DNA from: Elusimicrobiota bacterium
GTDB lineage: Bacteria > Elusimicrobiota > Endomicrobiia > Endomicrobiales > Endomicrobiaceae
NCBI GenBank assembly: GCA_031256695.1
Contig: JAIRQB010000097.1
Span: 1-9,334, forward strand
DNA length: 9,334 bases
Direction of reading: 5' to 3'
Under the pieces are notes generated by a model. That model made no database searches and was not told the DNA's origin. It saw nothing but the letters and a program-made list of their open reading frames with translations. The translations under genes and the position numbers were made by a program. Below, piece by piece: positions 1 to 6,934 of this stretch (the stretch's first letter is position 1; each line of letters begins with the position of its first letter).

Positions 1-113
1 GCCATAATAGTAATTACAAACAATAAAACTGAAAGACAAAAATACAGCGTTTTATTTGACGCTATTTCGTCTTTGATGCGTGCAAACAACATAACAACAA
101 AGTTTTTACTCAT
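1..113 (-). CDS. N-terminus of an unidentified membrane protein (truncated by window edge)
   Basis: An ATG at 113-111 on the minus strand opens a frame with no stop for the 37 codons to the window edge. A good ribosome binding site (GAGAGG, six bases before the ATG) supports the start. The visible protein begins MSKNFVVMLF, has a charged stretch (ARIKDEIASNK), then a hydrophobic segment from about residue 23 (LYFCLSVLLFVITIM) that looks like a membrane anchor. It lies 56 bases downstream of batA in the same direction, where Bat clusters often carry a second VWA protein (BatB) or a TPR protein, but nothing visible identifies it as either. The poor match to a typical BatB start makes me leave it unnamed. 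It is real by reading frame, start signal and position; its function is unknown. Confidence 0.6.
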   Translation of the reverse strand, partial: MSKNFVVMLFARIKDEIASNKTLYFCLSVLLFVITIM

Positions 114-169
114 TTCAAACCTCTCTCATTTTTTGTTTATTTTTTTTTCAAATTTTTTACCTAAAAGCA

Positions 170-1168
170 TTAGGGCAATTTCCTCAAATAAGTGTTTTCT
201 AAAACAAAAATCAAAATCAAAATCAAAAAAGCGGCAAAAACAAAAGGCTTATACATTTCATTGTATTGGGTAAATTGCTTATCTTCTATATCGTCTTTTT
301 CTAAAGCGTCTATTTGCTTCATTATATTTTCAAAAGTTTTAGCGTCAGTGGCTCTGAAATACTCTCCTCCCGTATTTGCGGAAATTCTCGTCAAAACATC
401 TTCATTTAATTTATTTTCCGTATCTCTAACTTCTTGTCTCCCAAAAAAAGGATGGTCTACTACATAAATCCCGCCTTCAAGGCTGCCGACGCCTATGGCG
501 TAAATTTTAATATCGTATTGAGCGGCTATTTCTGAGGCTGTGACGGGGTCAATTTCTCCCATATTATTATTGCCGTCTGTGATTAAAATTATAACTTTGC
601 TCGGCGCTTTGCTTTCTTTTAGACGGTTGACGCCCGTCATAATAGCAGAGCCGATTGCCGTCCCGTCAAGCCCCGTATCGCCGATTTCTATACTTCTTAT
701 AAATTCAACAAGAGAGTCTTTGTCGGTAGTAAGCGGGCTTTGAGTAAAAGCAAGACCGCTGAAATTTACAAGCCCTATCCTGTCAAATTTCCTTCCTTTT
801 ACAAATTCCTCTGTGACTTTTTTAGCGGTCTGCATTCTGTCTAAAGGTCTAAAATCTATAGCCCGCATACTTGAAGATGTGTCAAGGACTATCATTATAT
901 CTATGCCTTGATTTGCCGAGACCTCAAAAGTTTTTCCTTTTTGAGGACGCGCCAAAGCGATAATTAACAAGACGGCGGCAAAGTATTTCAGATATTTTAA
1001 GGCTTTTAAAAAGACCGCTTTTTTAGATTGCTTGACGGCGGCAAAAGAAGTCCTTGAAAATTGCAAAGACGTCTCATAATCCTCTTTTTTAGAAAAATTT
1101 ATTCTTCTAAAAATGAATGCCAGAAGCGCTAAAAAAACGATTAAAAATATTGGATTTGCAAATCTCAT
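170..1168 (-). CDS. batA: BatA-type membrane-anchored von Willebrand factor A protein
   Basis: A 332-residue protein of the Bat (Bacteroides aerotolerance) VWA family. Membrane segments lie at about residues 5-20, 58-74 and 308-324, with the VWA domain (about 90-290) between the second and third, the classic BatA layout. The metal-ion-dependent adhesion site is intact: D96-T-S-S-S100, T170 in LDGT, and D198 in ITDG, so it should bind a divalent cation and a protein partner. The stretch LIIALARPQKG after the second membrane segment is also typical of the family. Its ATG overlaps the stop of the upstream BatD/DUF4381-like gene (ATGA), suggesting translational coupling and a shared complex with it and the DUF58 protein. 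Bat proteins are linked to envelope stress or oxygen tolerance, but their molecular job is poorly known. The last membrane segment is encoded by a short hexanucleotide repeat. Confidence 0.9.
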   Translation of the reverse strand: MRFANPIFLIVFLALLAFIFRRINFSKKEDYETSLQFSRTSFAAVKQSKKAVFLKALKYLKYFAAVLLIIALARPQKGKTFEVSANQGIDIMIVLDTSSSMRAIDFRPLDRMQTAKKVTEEFVKGRKFDRIGLVNFSGLAFTQSPLTTDKDSLVEFIRSIEIGDTGLDGTAIGSAIMTGVNRLKESKAPSKVIILITDGNNNMGEIDPVTASEIAAQYDIKIYAIGVGSLEGGIYVVDHPFFGRQEVRDTENKLNEDVLTRISANTGGEYFRATDAKTFENIMKQIDALEKDDIEDKQFTQYNEMYKPFVFAAFLILILIFVLENTYLRKLP

Positions 1169-2049
1169 AGTTTTTCTAAAAGTTCCTTTGTAAATTTAAA
1201 ACTCTCTTTAATTTCTTTTTCCTCGGGCTTAAAAGCCGCATATTGAGCCAAAACAAAAACTTTTAAATAGGATTTAAATTCATTTACATTTATAGATTGC
1301 GGAAGTATTTTTTTGACAACTTCAAAAATCTCCGCCGAAGTCATCTCTAATGCATTGAAATTGTATTGTTTTGAAATATACAGCCTAAAAATTTCAGACA
1401 TTTTGTAATAGAAAAGACGCGGCTCTGTTTTTTTTAGAGGGCTTTGATAGAGAGTTTCTAAATCTTTTAAAGCGGCTGTTTTGGGGTCTAAAATTATATC
1501 CTCTTTTTTGTTTTTGCTCTTTAACAATTCAGAGCGCGCCGCAAAAATGCAGACAATTAAGAGGACGGCTGAAAAAATTATAAGGACGATATAAATAGTT
1601 TTAACCGGCAGTTTTTTTAGCGGTTTGATGTCTTTGATATTTTCAGCGGGAGCAGTTCCCAAAATGCTTTTAATTTCAAAATCCGCCGCCGGCGTAAAAA
1701 ATAGATTGTTTGAGCCGTCCGGATTTATATAAAAAACAGTCTGCGGCTCTATTTGCAAAACTCCCGTTTTATAAGCGGCAATTTTAATGTCAATTTCATA
1801 AATATTTGCCGCTGGGTCAATATGTTTTATTTCAAAACCTAAAACGTCAAAAGAGGAAAAAGAGAACTTTTGAGAAGCGTTTATATAAGCGCCTTGGGGG
1901 AGTTGCGCTTTAACTTTTAACGATACGATATCGCCTACAAAAGCGGAACTTTTATCAAAAGAAATGCTGATATTTTCTTGCGCCAAGGCGGGTTTTGAGA
2001 GAGAGAAATATATAAGAAGTAAAAGTATAAATTTTGAAATTTTAAGCAC
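1165..2049 (-). CDS. BatD/DUF4381-like single-pass membrane protein
   Basis: A 294-residue protein with a clear N-terminal signal peptide (hydrophobic core at about 5-17, likely cleavage after ALA near residue 23). A beta-rich extracytoplasmic domain follows (about 25-130; FVGDIVSLKVKAQLPQG resembles the start of BatD-type domains), then one membrane span (about 151-170) and a helical cytoplasmic domain (about 190-294). The helical part, with FYYKMSEIFRLYI and ALEMTSAEIF, resembles the DUF4381-type region found between DUF58 and BatA genes. At under 300 residues it is much shorter than full BatD. The start codon is GTG, shared by one base with the TAG stop of the DUF58 gene, and the gene ends in an ATGA overlap with batA, so all three are probably translationally coupled. 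Likely role: a membrane link between the periplasm and the cytoplasmic VWA partners. Membership of the Bat cluster is firm; exact family name less so. Confidence 0.78.
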   Translation of the reverse strand: MLKISKFILLLLIYFSLSKPALAQENISISFDKSSAFVGDIVSLKVKAQLPQGAYINASQKFSFSSFDVLGFEIKHIDPAANIYEIDIKIAAYKTGVLQIEPQTVFYINPDGSNNLFFTPAADFEIKSILGTAPAENIKDIKPLKKLPVKTIYIVLIIFSAVLLIVCIFAARSELLKSKNKKEDIILDPKTAALKDLETLYQSPLKKTEPRLFYYKMSEIFRLYISKQYNFNALEMTSAEIFEVVKKILPQSINVNEFKSYLKVFVLAQYAAFKPEEKEIKESFKFTKELLEKL

Positions 2050-2936
2050 TATTTGCCTATCCTTCTTTCTCTTTCTTTGAAAAATTTTATCAGAGGCTGT
2101 ATATAGGAAGCGCCCGTATTTAAACTTATAAAGTCAGTCTTGTTTCTGTTGAAAATCTCGCGGGTCTTTTCGTCAAATTGCAAACTCTCCCGTTTAAAAG
2201 AAGCGGCAATTTCAGCGCTGTCTATTAAAACTCTCTCTTTAGTTTCAGGGTCAATGGATTCAAAAAGCCCTATATTTGGAATTTCTTTTTCTCTGTCGTC
2301 GTCTATCTTAATGCAAATCAAATCGTGTCGCCTTGCTGTGACCGCTAAATCCCTTTCATAATTCTCATCTTGAAAATCAGATATTAAAAAAATCACCGCT
2401 TTTCTGCGCCAAATTTCATTTATGGCTTTTAAAGCGGCGGATATAGAGGTTTTATTGCCGCTCGGTTTAGGCGCTAAAATCTCATTTATAATCCTCAAAA
2501 TATTATTTTTGCCTTTTTTGGGAGGAATTATTGTCTCTATTTTATCCGTAAAAGAAATCATTCCCGCTCTATCGTTATTTTTGAGAGCGGAAAAAGCCAA
2601 AACGGCGGCGACTTCCGCCGATATTTCAGATTTAAGTTTTTCTTTGCTGCCGAAATACTGCGATTTTGAAACGTCAATTAAAAAAATCACAGTCAATTCT
2701 CTTTCTTCTGCGAATAATTTTATATAAGGCTTGTCGTGGCGCGCTGTGACATTGCGGTCTATGCTTCTAAAATCATCGCCTATTTGATATTCCCGAACTT
2801 CTGCAAATTCTATGCCTTGCCCTTTAAAAACGCTTTGATATTGCCCCGCAAAAACCTCATTGACGAGTTTATTAGAGCGGATTTCAAGACGCTTTATTTG
2901 TTTTTTTAAAATTTCCTTTGTTTTGTCTGTCTGCAT
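2049..2936 (-). CDS. DUF58 protein (cytoplasmic VWA-like member of the Bat cluster)
   Basis: A 295-residue soluble protein. The DUF58 signature is plain: FAEVREYQIGDDFRSIDRNV at 44-63, then ARHDKPYIK and FAEERELTV leading into the VWA-like core. The metal-site motif is present as D88-V-S-K-S92, with a second acidic position at D187 (LISDFQD). There is no signal peptide or membrane span. The ATG at 2936 has a good ribosome binding site (AAGGAT, seven bases upstream). In Bat/MoxR operons the DUF58 protein usually follows a MoxR AAA+ ATPase, but here the preceding gene is the DUF4416 gene, 19 bases away, and no MoxR gene appears anywhere upstream in the window. The stop codon overlaps the GTG of the next gene by one base. 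Family assignment is confident; the biochemical role is not established for this family. Confidence 0.9.
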   Translation of the reverse strand: MQTDKTKEILKKQIKRLEIRSNKLVNEVFAGQYQSVFKGQGIEFAEVREYQIGDDFRSIDRNVTARHDKPYIKLFAEERELTVIFLIDVSKSQYFGSKEKLKSEISAEVAAVLAFSALKNNDRAGMISFTDKIETIIPPKKGKNNILRIINEILAPKPSGNKTSISAALKAINEIWRRKAVIFLISDFQDENYERDLAVTARRHDLICIKIDDDREKEIPNIGLFESIDPETKERVLIDSAEIAASFKRESLQFDEKTREIFNRNKTDFISLNTGASYIQPLIKFFKERERRIGK

Positions 2937-2955
2937 TTTTAAATCCTTAATACTT

Positions 2956-3504
2956 TTATTTCAAAGCGCAATTTTTCTCAATCTTTAAGCGCTCCAACAA
3001 TTTTTTTCTTGCGGCATTTAGAAAATCTTTCGCTTGAGGAGATAGATAATCGGGGTAAGTCCAAGGGAGTTTTATAAAACCGTCTTTTTTAGAATATATT
3101 GTAGTCACTTCTGCGTATATTCCTTTTGAAAGATAAATCCTGTGGCTGTAATTTTTTGTAGTGGCAAGCACTACATTGCTTTGAGCGATATAGCCGGGGT
3201 CTATATTGATAATCCTTTTTGAATTCACTGCCAATAAATCCTCTATGGAATTTGTAAAAACTTTAATGTCTGAGATGACGCCTGAAAAAATTAAATTTTC
3301 AAAAGAAATCCAATACCTTTTAATATCCGCGCCCATTTCATCATTATAATAGGCGCTGTAATCAAAAGGCATACTTGCGCTTTTCATATCTATTGCGCCG
3401 AATTTTTTTACAAGTTTGTCAAAAGCCTTATCTTCGGCGCTTTTATCAGCAGACAGTATGCCGCAGAAAAGTTTCACTTTTTTATCAGGAAATATCTGTC
3501 CCAT
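2956..3504 (-). CDS. DUF4416 family protein
   Basis: A 182-residue soluble protein matching DUF4416, a conserved family of unknown function sometimes labelled GTP-binding although no P-loop is visible here. Recognisable landmarks are KLFCGILSAD (11-20), the MPFDYSAYYNDEMG region (45-58), NIDPGYI (100-106), the HRIYLSKGIYAEVT block (121-134) and LPWTYPDY (146-153). Length is normal for the family. The ATG at 3504 is preceded by GAGG at suitable spacing, and the gene starts 20 bases after the gmhB-like stop. It sits between LPS-assembly genes and the Bat genes in the same direction. That hints at an envelope role, but nothing in the sequence gives a reaction. Family call is from motif memory; function is unknown. 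Confidence 0.8.
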   Translation of the reverse strand: MGQIFPDKKVKLFCGILSADKSAEDKAFDKLVKKFGAIDMKSASMPFDYSAYYNDEMGADIKRYWISFENLIFSGVISDIKVFTNSIEDLLAVNSKRIINIDPGYIAQSNVVLATTKNYSHRIYLSKGIYAEVTTIYSKKDGFIKLPWTYPDYLSPQAKDFLNAARKKLLERLKIEKNCALK

Positions 3505-3524
3505 TTTTCCTCATTTTCTACATT

Positions 3525-4139
3525 CTATTTGCCGCAAGTCTTTTTGTATTTGAGCGGCAATTTTTGTTTAAGAATGCCGCTGTTTTTAATTATAAAGTTT
3601 GCGGCAGTTAATATATTGCGGCAAATAGACAGAGGTTTTATTGTTTGCTCTTTTACAAGTTTCTGCTGCCTTTTGCCGTGTCCTGTCAAAAGTAAAATCC
3701 CTTTCCCGCCCATATTAAAGCCCGTCAAATAATCTCTAACGCTGTCGCCCGCCGTATAAGATTTTTTTAAATCTAAATTGAATTCTTTTGCCGCTTGCAA
3801 GACCATGCCTGTTTTAGGTTTTCTGCAGACGCATTTATCCTCGTCTATATGCGGGCAAAAATAAAGCCCGTCAATTTTTGCCCCGCGCTCTTTTAACAAA
3901 GATAAAAATCTTTTGTGGACGGCGGTTAAGTCGTTTAGAGTAAATTTGCCTCTGGCTATGCCCGATTGATTGGTAATGACTATTATTTTAAAGCCCGCTT
4001 TACGCAATTTATTTATAGCATTTGCCGTATGAGAGTATAATTTTACCTGCTCGGGCGATTTCAAATAGTTTTTGTCAAAAATTAAAGCGCCGTCCCTGTC
4101 TAAAAAGACTGCAGGACTTTTAATATCTTTTCTTCCCAT
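3525..4139 (-). CDS. gmhB: GmhB-like HAD phosphatase (heptose-bisphosphate 7-phosphatase type)
   Basis: A 204-residue HAD-superfamily phosphatase of the GmhB/HisB-N type, expected to remove the 7-phosphate from D-glycero-D-manno-heptose 1,7-bisphosphate in ADP-heptose synthesis for LPS core. Visible motifs: catalytic D14-R-D16-G, ITNQSG at 55-60, the Zn-binding C95-x-H97-x5-C103-x-C105, R106-K107-P, and the Mg-site GDSVRD at 131-136. Two oddities: the residue after DRDG is Ala rather than the usual Thr/Val, and a roughly 40-residue basic tail follows the HAD core. The ATG at 4139 lies inside lpxK (40-base overlap). No later start could keep D14, and AAAGGA sits just upstream, so the overlap is real. 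No other heptose genes are in the window, so histidinol-phosphatase or another sugar-phosphate substrate remains possible. Confidence 0.87.
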   Translation of the reverse strand: MGRKDIKSPAVFLDRDGALIFDKNYLKSPEQVKLYSHTANAINKLRKAGFKIIVITNQSGIARGKFTLNDLTAVHKRFLSLLKERGAKIDGLYFCPHIDEDKCVCRKPKTGMVLQAAKEFNLDLKKSYTAGDSVRDYLTGFNMGGKGILLLTGHGKRQQKLVKEQTIKPLSICRNILTAANFIIKNSGILKQKLPLKYKKTCGK

Positions 4140-5113
4140 AAATCCTTTCCATACTCAAAAATGGGCGAAACGCTTAAAACGGCGAATTTCGCCTTCATAT
4201 CCGCGCTTGCGGCTTTTTCTATTTTTACGGCGTCTTTTGCCGTGACAATCACAATGCCGTCTGCGCTTTCAAAAACTTTCTCTAAACTCTGTCTTGTAAA
4301 ATTGAAATGGTCTCTAAACTGGAAATGTCTCTCTATTTTAAAGCCCGCTTTTTTTAGAGAATTCTTAAATCCGCCGTCAAAACCTATGGCGCTTAAAGAA
4401 TAAAACTTTTTATCTTTATCTTTTTCTATATCAAAATCGTCTAAAAGATTTAATTGTTTAAGCCTATATCCGCCGTAACGGCTAATAATAGGCTCTGCAT
4501 TTGAAAATTCTTTAATTTTGCTTTTTATATAAGAAATTTGTTCCGCGCTTGCCGCATCTGAATTTGTAATTATTATCAAATCCGCTCTTTTTAAAGCGTT
4601 TACAGGCTCTCTTAAAATCCCCGCGGGAATTAAAAAACCGTTCCCAAAAGGGTTTGCCGCATTTATACAGACAATATCCAAATTTCTGCTTATATGCCAA
4701 TGCTGAAATCCGTCGTCTAATATATAAAAATCAGTCTTTGTTTCATTTTCAAATTTTAGAGCGTTTGAAAATCTGTTTGCGCCGATTATCACAGAGGCTT
4801 GCGGAACGCTTTTTGCAATTAAAAGCGCTTCATCGCCGCAAGAGGCAATGTCTGCATTTAAAGCGCCGTCTTTTAATAAAACAGGCTCTTTGCTTTTGCG
4901 CCCGTATCCGCGCGTTAAAACAGCCGCTCTTTTATTGCGCCCCGCGGCAAATTTAGCAATTTCAATTACCAAAGGCGTTTTGCCCGTTCCGCCGCAAGTT
5001 AAATTTCCGACGCTAATTACAGGACGGGAAAGTTTTTTAGGTTTGCTTAAAGTTTTATCCGCTCCGCGTAAAAAACTGTATAAAAACGATAATGGATACA
5101 ATGCTCTATTCAC
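4100..5113 (-). CDS. lpxK: Tetraacyldisaccharide 4'-kinase (lipid A 4'-kinase)
   Basis: A 337-residue LpxK, which uses ATP to phosphorylate the 4' position of the lipid A disaccharide at the inner membrane. The P-loop is intact (G41-G-T-G-K-T-P47, within VGNLTCGGTGKTP). It is followed by TRGYGRK (67-73), the GDEALL motif (93-98) holding the family's catalytic Asp, DDGFQH (133-138), and the NPFG...LIPAGILREP block (154-170). The N-terminus (LYPLSFLYSFLRG) is the usual amphipathic membrane-binding helix, which supports the GTG start at 5113. The ribosome binding site there is weak (AGAAAAAA) and the start overlaps the glycosyltransferase stop by eight bases, suggesting translational coupling. 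It overlaps gmhB by 40 bases at its 3' end. Length and motifs are complete, so it should be functional. Confidence 0.95.
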   Translation of the reverse strand: MNRALYPLSFLYSFLRGADKTLSKPKKLSRPVISVGNLTCGGTGKTPLVIEIAKFAAGRNKRAAVLTRGYGRKSKEPVLLKDGALNADIASCGDEALLIAKSVPQASVIIGANRFSNALKFENETKTDFYILDDGFQHWHISRNLDIVCINAANPFGNGFLIPAGILREPVNALKRADLIIITNSDAASAEQISYIKSKIKEFSNAEPIISRYGGYRLKQLNLLDDFDIEKDKDKKFYSLSAIGFDGGFKNSLKKAGFKIERHFQFRDHFNFTRQSLEKVFESADGIVIVTAKDAVKIEKAASADMKAKFAVLSVSPIFEYGKDLWEEKILKVLQSF

Positions 5114-5888
5114 TTTTTTCTTTTAAAACTTTTTTGTTTTTAGATTGCAATTCCCAAAGTTTTATGTATTTTAAAGCGGTATAAAAAAAACTATACAGCA
5201 TCGCTAAAATAAAACCAGCGATGCCGTCTAAAAAGCCTTTTTTTAAAATAAACATTTTCAAAAACATATTCAAGGGATTTATGATGAGATTGTAAAAATG
5301 AAATCTCTTGCCTTGTTCATACATCTGCGCGGCGCTTAAATCAGTATAAAAGTCAGACTTTTGTATAAAATTTTTTATGCCGCTGTAAGAATAATGCAGT
5401 ATATCGCCTTTAAAATAAAATTTTTTACCGCCTCTATAATCTATATCCTCGTGAACCGATTGATTTTTATAAACAGCCTTGTTTTTATCAAATAAAATCG
5501 GATGCCTGTAATCCGGATACCACCCTGAATGCATAATCCATTTATCAATAAACATAGTTTTGCGCGGCGCCAAAAATATATCAGCGCAAGGCTTATCTTT
5601 TATTTGCTCTAAAATTTCTCCGCGCAATTTATCTGAAATTCTCTCGTCTGCATCAAGACATATCACCCAGTTATAAGAGAGGCAAGATAGAGCGAAATTT
5701 CTTTGAGCGCCGAAATTTTCAAATTTGTGTTTTATAACTCTTGCGCCTAAACTTTCGGCAAATTCCGCCGTTTTATCAGAACTGAAATCGTCAACAACGA
5801 TTATTTCGTCTGCAAAAATAAGGCTTTTGATGCAATCTTTAATATGCCTTTCGGCATTTTTGACGATGATATAGGCTGATGTTTTCAT
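5106..5888 (-). CDS. Family 2 glycosyltransferase, WaaE/KdtX-like
   Basis: A 260-residue GT-A fold glycosyltransferase. The N-terminal nucleotide-sugar domain shows SAYIIVKNAERHI (4-16), IIVVDDFSSDKT (29-40, the DD pair binding nucleotide) and the metal-binding D79-A-D81-E. The acceptor region has GWYPDYRHPILF (122-133) and QSVHE (143-147), typical of the WaaE/KdtX group that adds glucose or heptose to LPS inner core. The C-terminal part (about 200-245) is hydrophobic, pointing to attachment to the inner membrane. Immediately downstream and overlapping is lpxK, consistent with LPS assembly. The ATG at 5888 has no evident Shine-Dalgarno sequence (upstream bases read AATCAAACA), so initiation may be weak or leaderless-like. 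The sugar and acceptor cannot be told from sequence alone. Confidence 0.87.
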   Translation of the reverse strand: MKTSAYIIVKNAERHIKDCIKSLIFADEIIVVDDFSSDKTAEFAESLGARVIKHKFENFGAQRNFALSCLSYNWVICLDADERISDKLRGEILEQIKDKPCADIFLAPRKTMFIDKWIMHSGWYPDYRHPILFDKNKAVYKNQSVHEDIDYRGGKKFYFKGDILHYSYSGIKNFIQKSDFYTDLSAAQMYEQGKRFHFYNLIINPLNMFLKMFILKKGFLDGIAGFILAMLYSFFYTALKYIKLWELQSKNKKVLKEKSE

Positions 5889-5946
5889 TGTTTGATTGTT
5901 TTTAGGTTTTTTGCCGTGTTGTTTTGGCGGGAATTTTTGACTTAAA

Positions 5947-5966
5947 CCGCAATATCTTTATTGCGG
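5947..5966 (-). terminator. Perfect 8-bp hairpin after the PIG-L-like gene
   Basis: CCGCAATA and TATTGCGG pair perfectly around a 4-base loop, starting 9 bases beyond the PIG-L-like stop codon. On the minus strand the stem is followed only by TTTAAGTC, a poor U-tract, so it may be a weak terminator, a partial attenuator or an mRNA-stabilising hairpin between this gene and the glycosyltransferase gene. The stem itself is certain; its role is inferred from position. Confidence 0.5.
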
Positions 5967-5975
5967 AGCGAGGGA

Positions 5976-6683
5976 TTACCCTAATATTTTTCTGCCAAGC
6001 GAAATGTATTTGCTGGCAGTAGATGTAAAAAAGACTTCAGCATATTGCATTTTATGCCCCATAACGGCTCCCCAATATTGATTTATCCCTTGCGACAGCG
6101 CCGTCCAATCGTTTTTAGTCTGTTCATAACGCTCTATAATGTTTTTCTTCGCTTCCCATTGAGCGCTTATATCAAAAACACAATTGGGGATTATCGGCGA
6201 CCAAATTCCATATGCATAAACAGTAAAACGCAAATCTATATCTTTTCTTATCTTTACGAGAGCCCGCGATAATGCGATGTGGTCTGGGCAATTGTCAAAC
6301 CAAAAAGGCAGAAAAACTGTTTCCGGCTGTATTTTGTCAAAAAGTTTTACAAGAATTCCGCAAAAATTCTTGTCCGCTTTTAAGCCGTTGTTAGGGAACT
6401 GAAAAAAATGACTTCTTTTTATGCCTAATAAAGACGCCGCTTTTTCAGACTCTTTCATCCTTTGAGCGCCTTCGCTGGTGCAATAAACTATTTCAAAAGA
6501 CGAAGAATTGCGCGCATTTTTCAAAAGAACTCCCGCGCAGCCTATAGCCCAATCTTGCTGATTAGGCGATAAAACCAAAACTTTTCCATCGGGAATTTTA
6601 TTGTCTGACGGTATGGAATAATGCAAATACGGCTGGATATGCTCAAACAATCTATGCAAATTACGGTTTTTCAAAGCGCTCAT
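5976..6683 (-). CDS. PIG-L/LmbE-fold protein with a degenerate active site
   Basis: A complete 235-residue protein of the PIG-L (LmbE) N-deacetylase fold. Homology is visible in VLVLSP (35-40), IGCAGVLL (47-54), RMKESEKAASLLGI (75-88), the FDNCPDH block (129-135), VYAYGIWSP (155-163), FDISAQWEAK (170-179) and MQYAEVFF (212-219). Active family members have HPDDE after the first strand, where His and the second Asp bind zinc and the first Asp is the base. Here the five positions read N41-Q-Q-D44-W45, so one zinc ligand and the base are lost. The usual HPDH is CPDH, keeping H135. It probably cannot deacetylate, though the frame is intact and the rest well kept. ATG at 6683, with GGGGG nine bases upstream and a promoter in the divergent region. 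It lies 87 bases upstream of the LPS genes. Role unknown; perhaps a binding or regulatory homologue. Confidence 0.82.
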   Translation of the reverse strand: MSALKNRNLHRLFEHIQPYLHYSIPSDNKIPDGKVLVLSPNQQDWAIGCAGVLLKNARNSSSFEIVYCTSEGAQRMKESEKAASLLGIKRSHFFQFPNNGLKADKNFCGILVKLFDKIQPETVFLPFWFDNCPDHIALSRALVKIRKDIDLRFTVYAYGIWSPIIPNCVFDISAQWEAKKNIIERYEQTKNDWTALSQGINQYWGAVMGHKMQYAEVFFTSTASKYISLGRKILG

Positions 6684-6731
6684 AATCTATAACCCCCAAG
6701 AAATGTCTAAATAACGGACTGATTTTGGCGG

Positions 6732-6760
6732 ATTTTATAAGATTTTTATAGTAAAGACAA
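6732..6760 (-). promoter_or_regulatory. Candidate promoter for the minus-strand LPS/Bat run
   Basis: Reading the minus strand, TTGTCT (6760-6755) and TAAAAT (6737-6732) are separated by 17 bases, a good sigma-70-type match. Expected transcription would begin near 6725, about 40 bases before the ATG at 6683. No later promoter of similar quality was seen before the glycosyltransferase gene, so it may drive the whole run. Confidence 0.5.
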
Positions 6761-6800
6761 TTTATCGGCGTCGGAAAACAGAGGTTTTTTGATTGTTGCG

Positions 6801-6824
6801 AACTCCAATACGGGCATTGGAGTT
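6801..6824. repeat. Perfect 9-bp inverted repeat in the divergent intergenic region
   Basis: AACTCCAAT and ATTGGAGTT form a perfect inverted repeat with a 6-base centre (ACGGGC). It lies between the two divergent promoters, about 48 bases upstream of the plus-strand -10 box and about 41 bases upstream of the minus-strand -35 box. It could be an operator seen by a dimeric regulator, or an RNA hairpin. It lacks a strong T-tract on either side, so a terminator is less likely. Confidence 0.5.
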
Positions 6825-6871
6825 TAAAATTTACGGCATTGCTGTTTAAAAAGGTTAAGGTGTGTTTTTAG

Positions 6872-6877
6872 TATAAT
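6872..6877 (+). promoter_or_regulatory. Consensus -10 box upstream of the SPFH gene
   Basis: A perfect TATAAT lies 57 bases before the qmcA-like start. There is no convincing -35 hexamer at 15-19 bases upstream, so the promoter may need an activator or rely on the upstream T/A-rich sequence. It would give a leader of about 50 bases ending in a very strong Shine-Dalgarno sequence (AGGAGG, 6923-6928, six bases before the ATG). Confidence 0.5.
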
Positions 6878-6934
6878 CCTAAACATTGCAGTTGAAGTTA
6901 AAGTCATTCTAAAAATTAAAAAAGGAGGATATTT

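Noticed and set aside
158..175. CCTAA/TTAGG small inverted repeat at the batA stop, considered as a terminator
   Set aside because: Only five base pairs and followed by an A-rich rather than T-rich tract on the minus strand; the next gene also starts in the same direction with its own ribosome binding site.
2422..2727. 101-codon plus-strand open frame
   Set aside because: Fully antisense to the well-supported DUF58 gene; no ribosome binding site or recognisable motif.
3595..3630. Repeated TTGCGGCA words near the gmhB 3' end, considered as a repeat element
   Set aside because: GCGGC/GCCGC words occur throughout the window as ordinary Ala-rich codon usage (GCC GCA, GCG GC); no regular spacing.
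4654..5126. Two overlapping plus-strand open frames of 92 and 100 codons
   Set aside because: Both are antisense to lpxK motifs such as the P-loop, with Arg/Leu-rich or proline-rich translations lacking any family resemblance.
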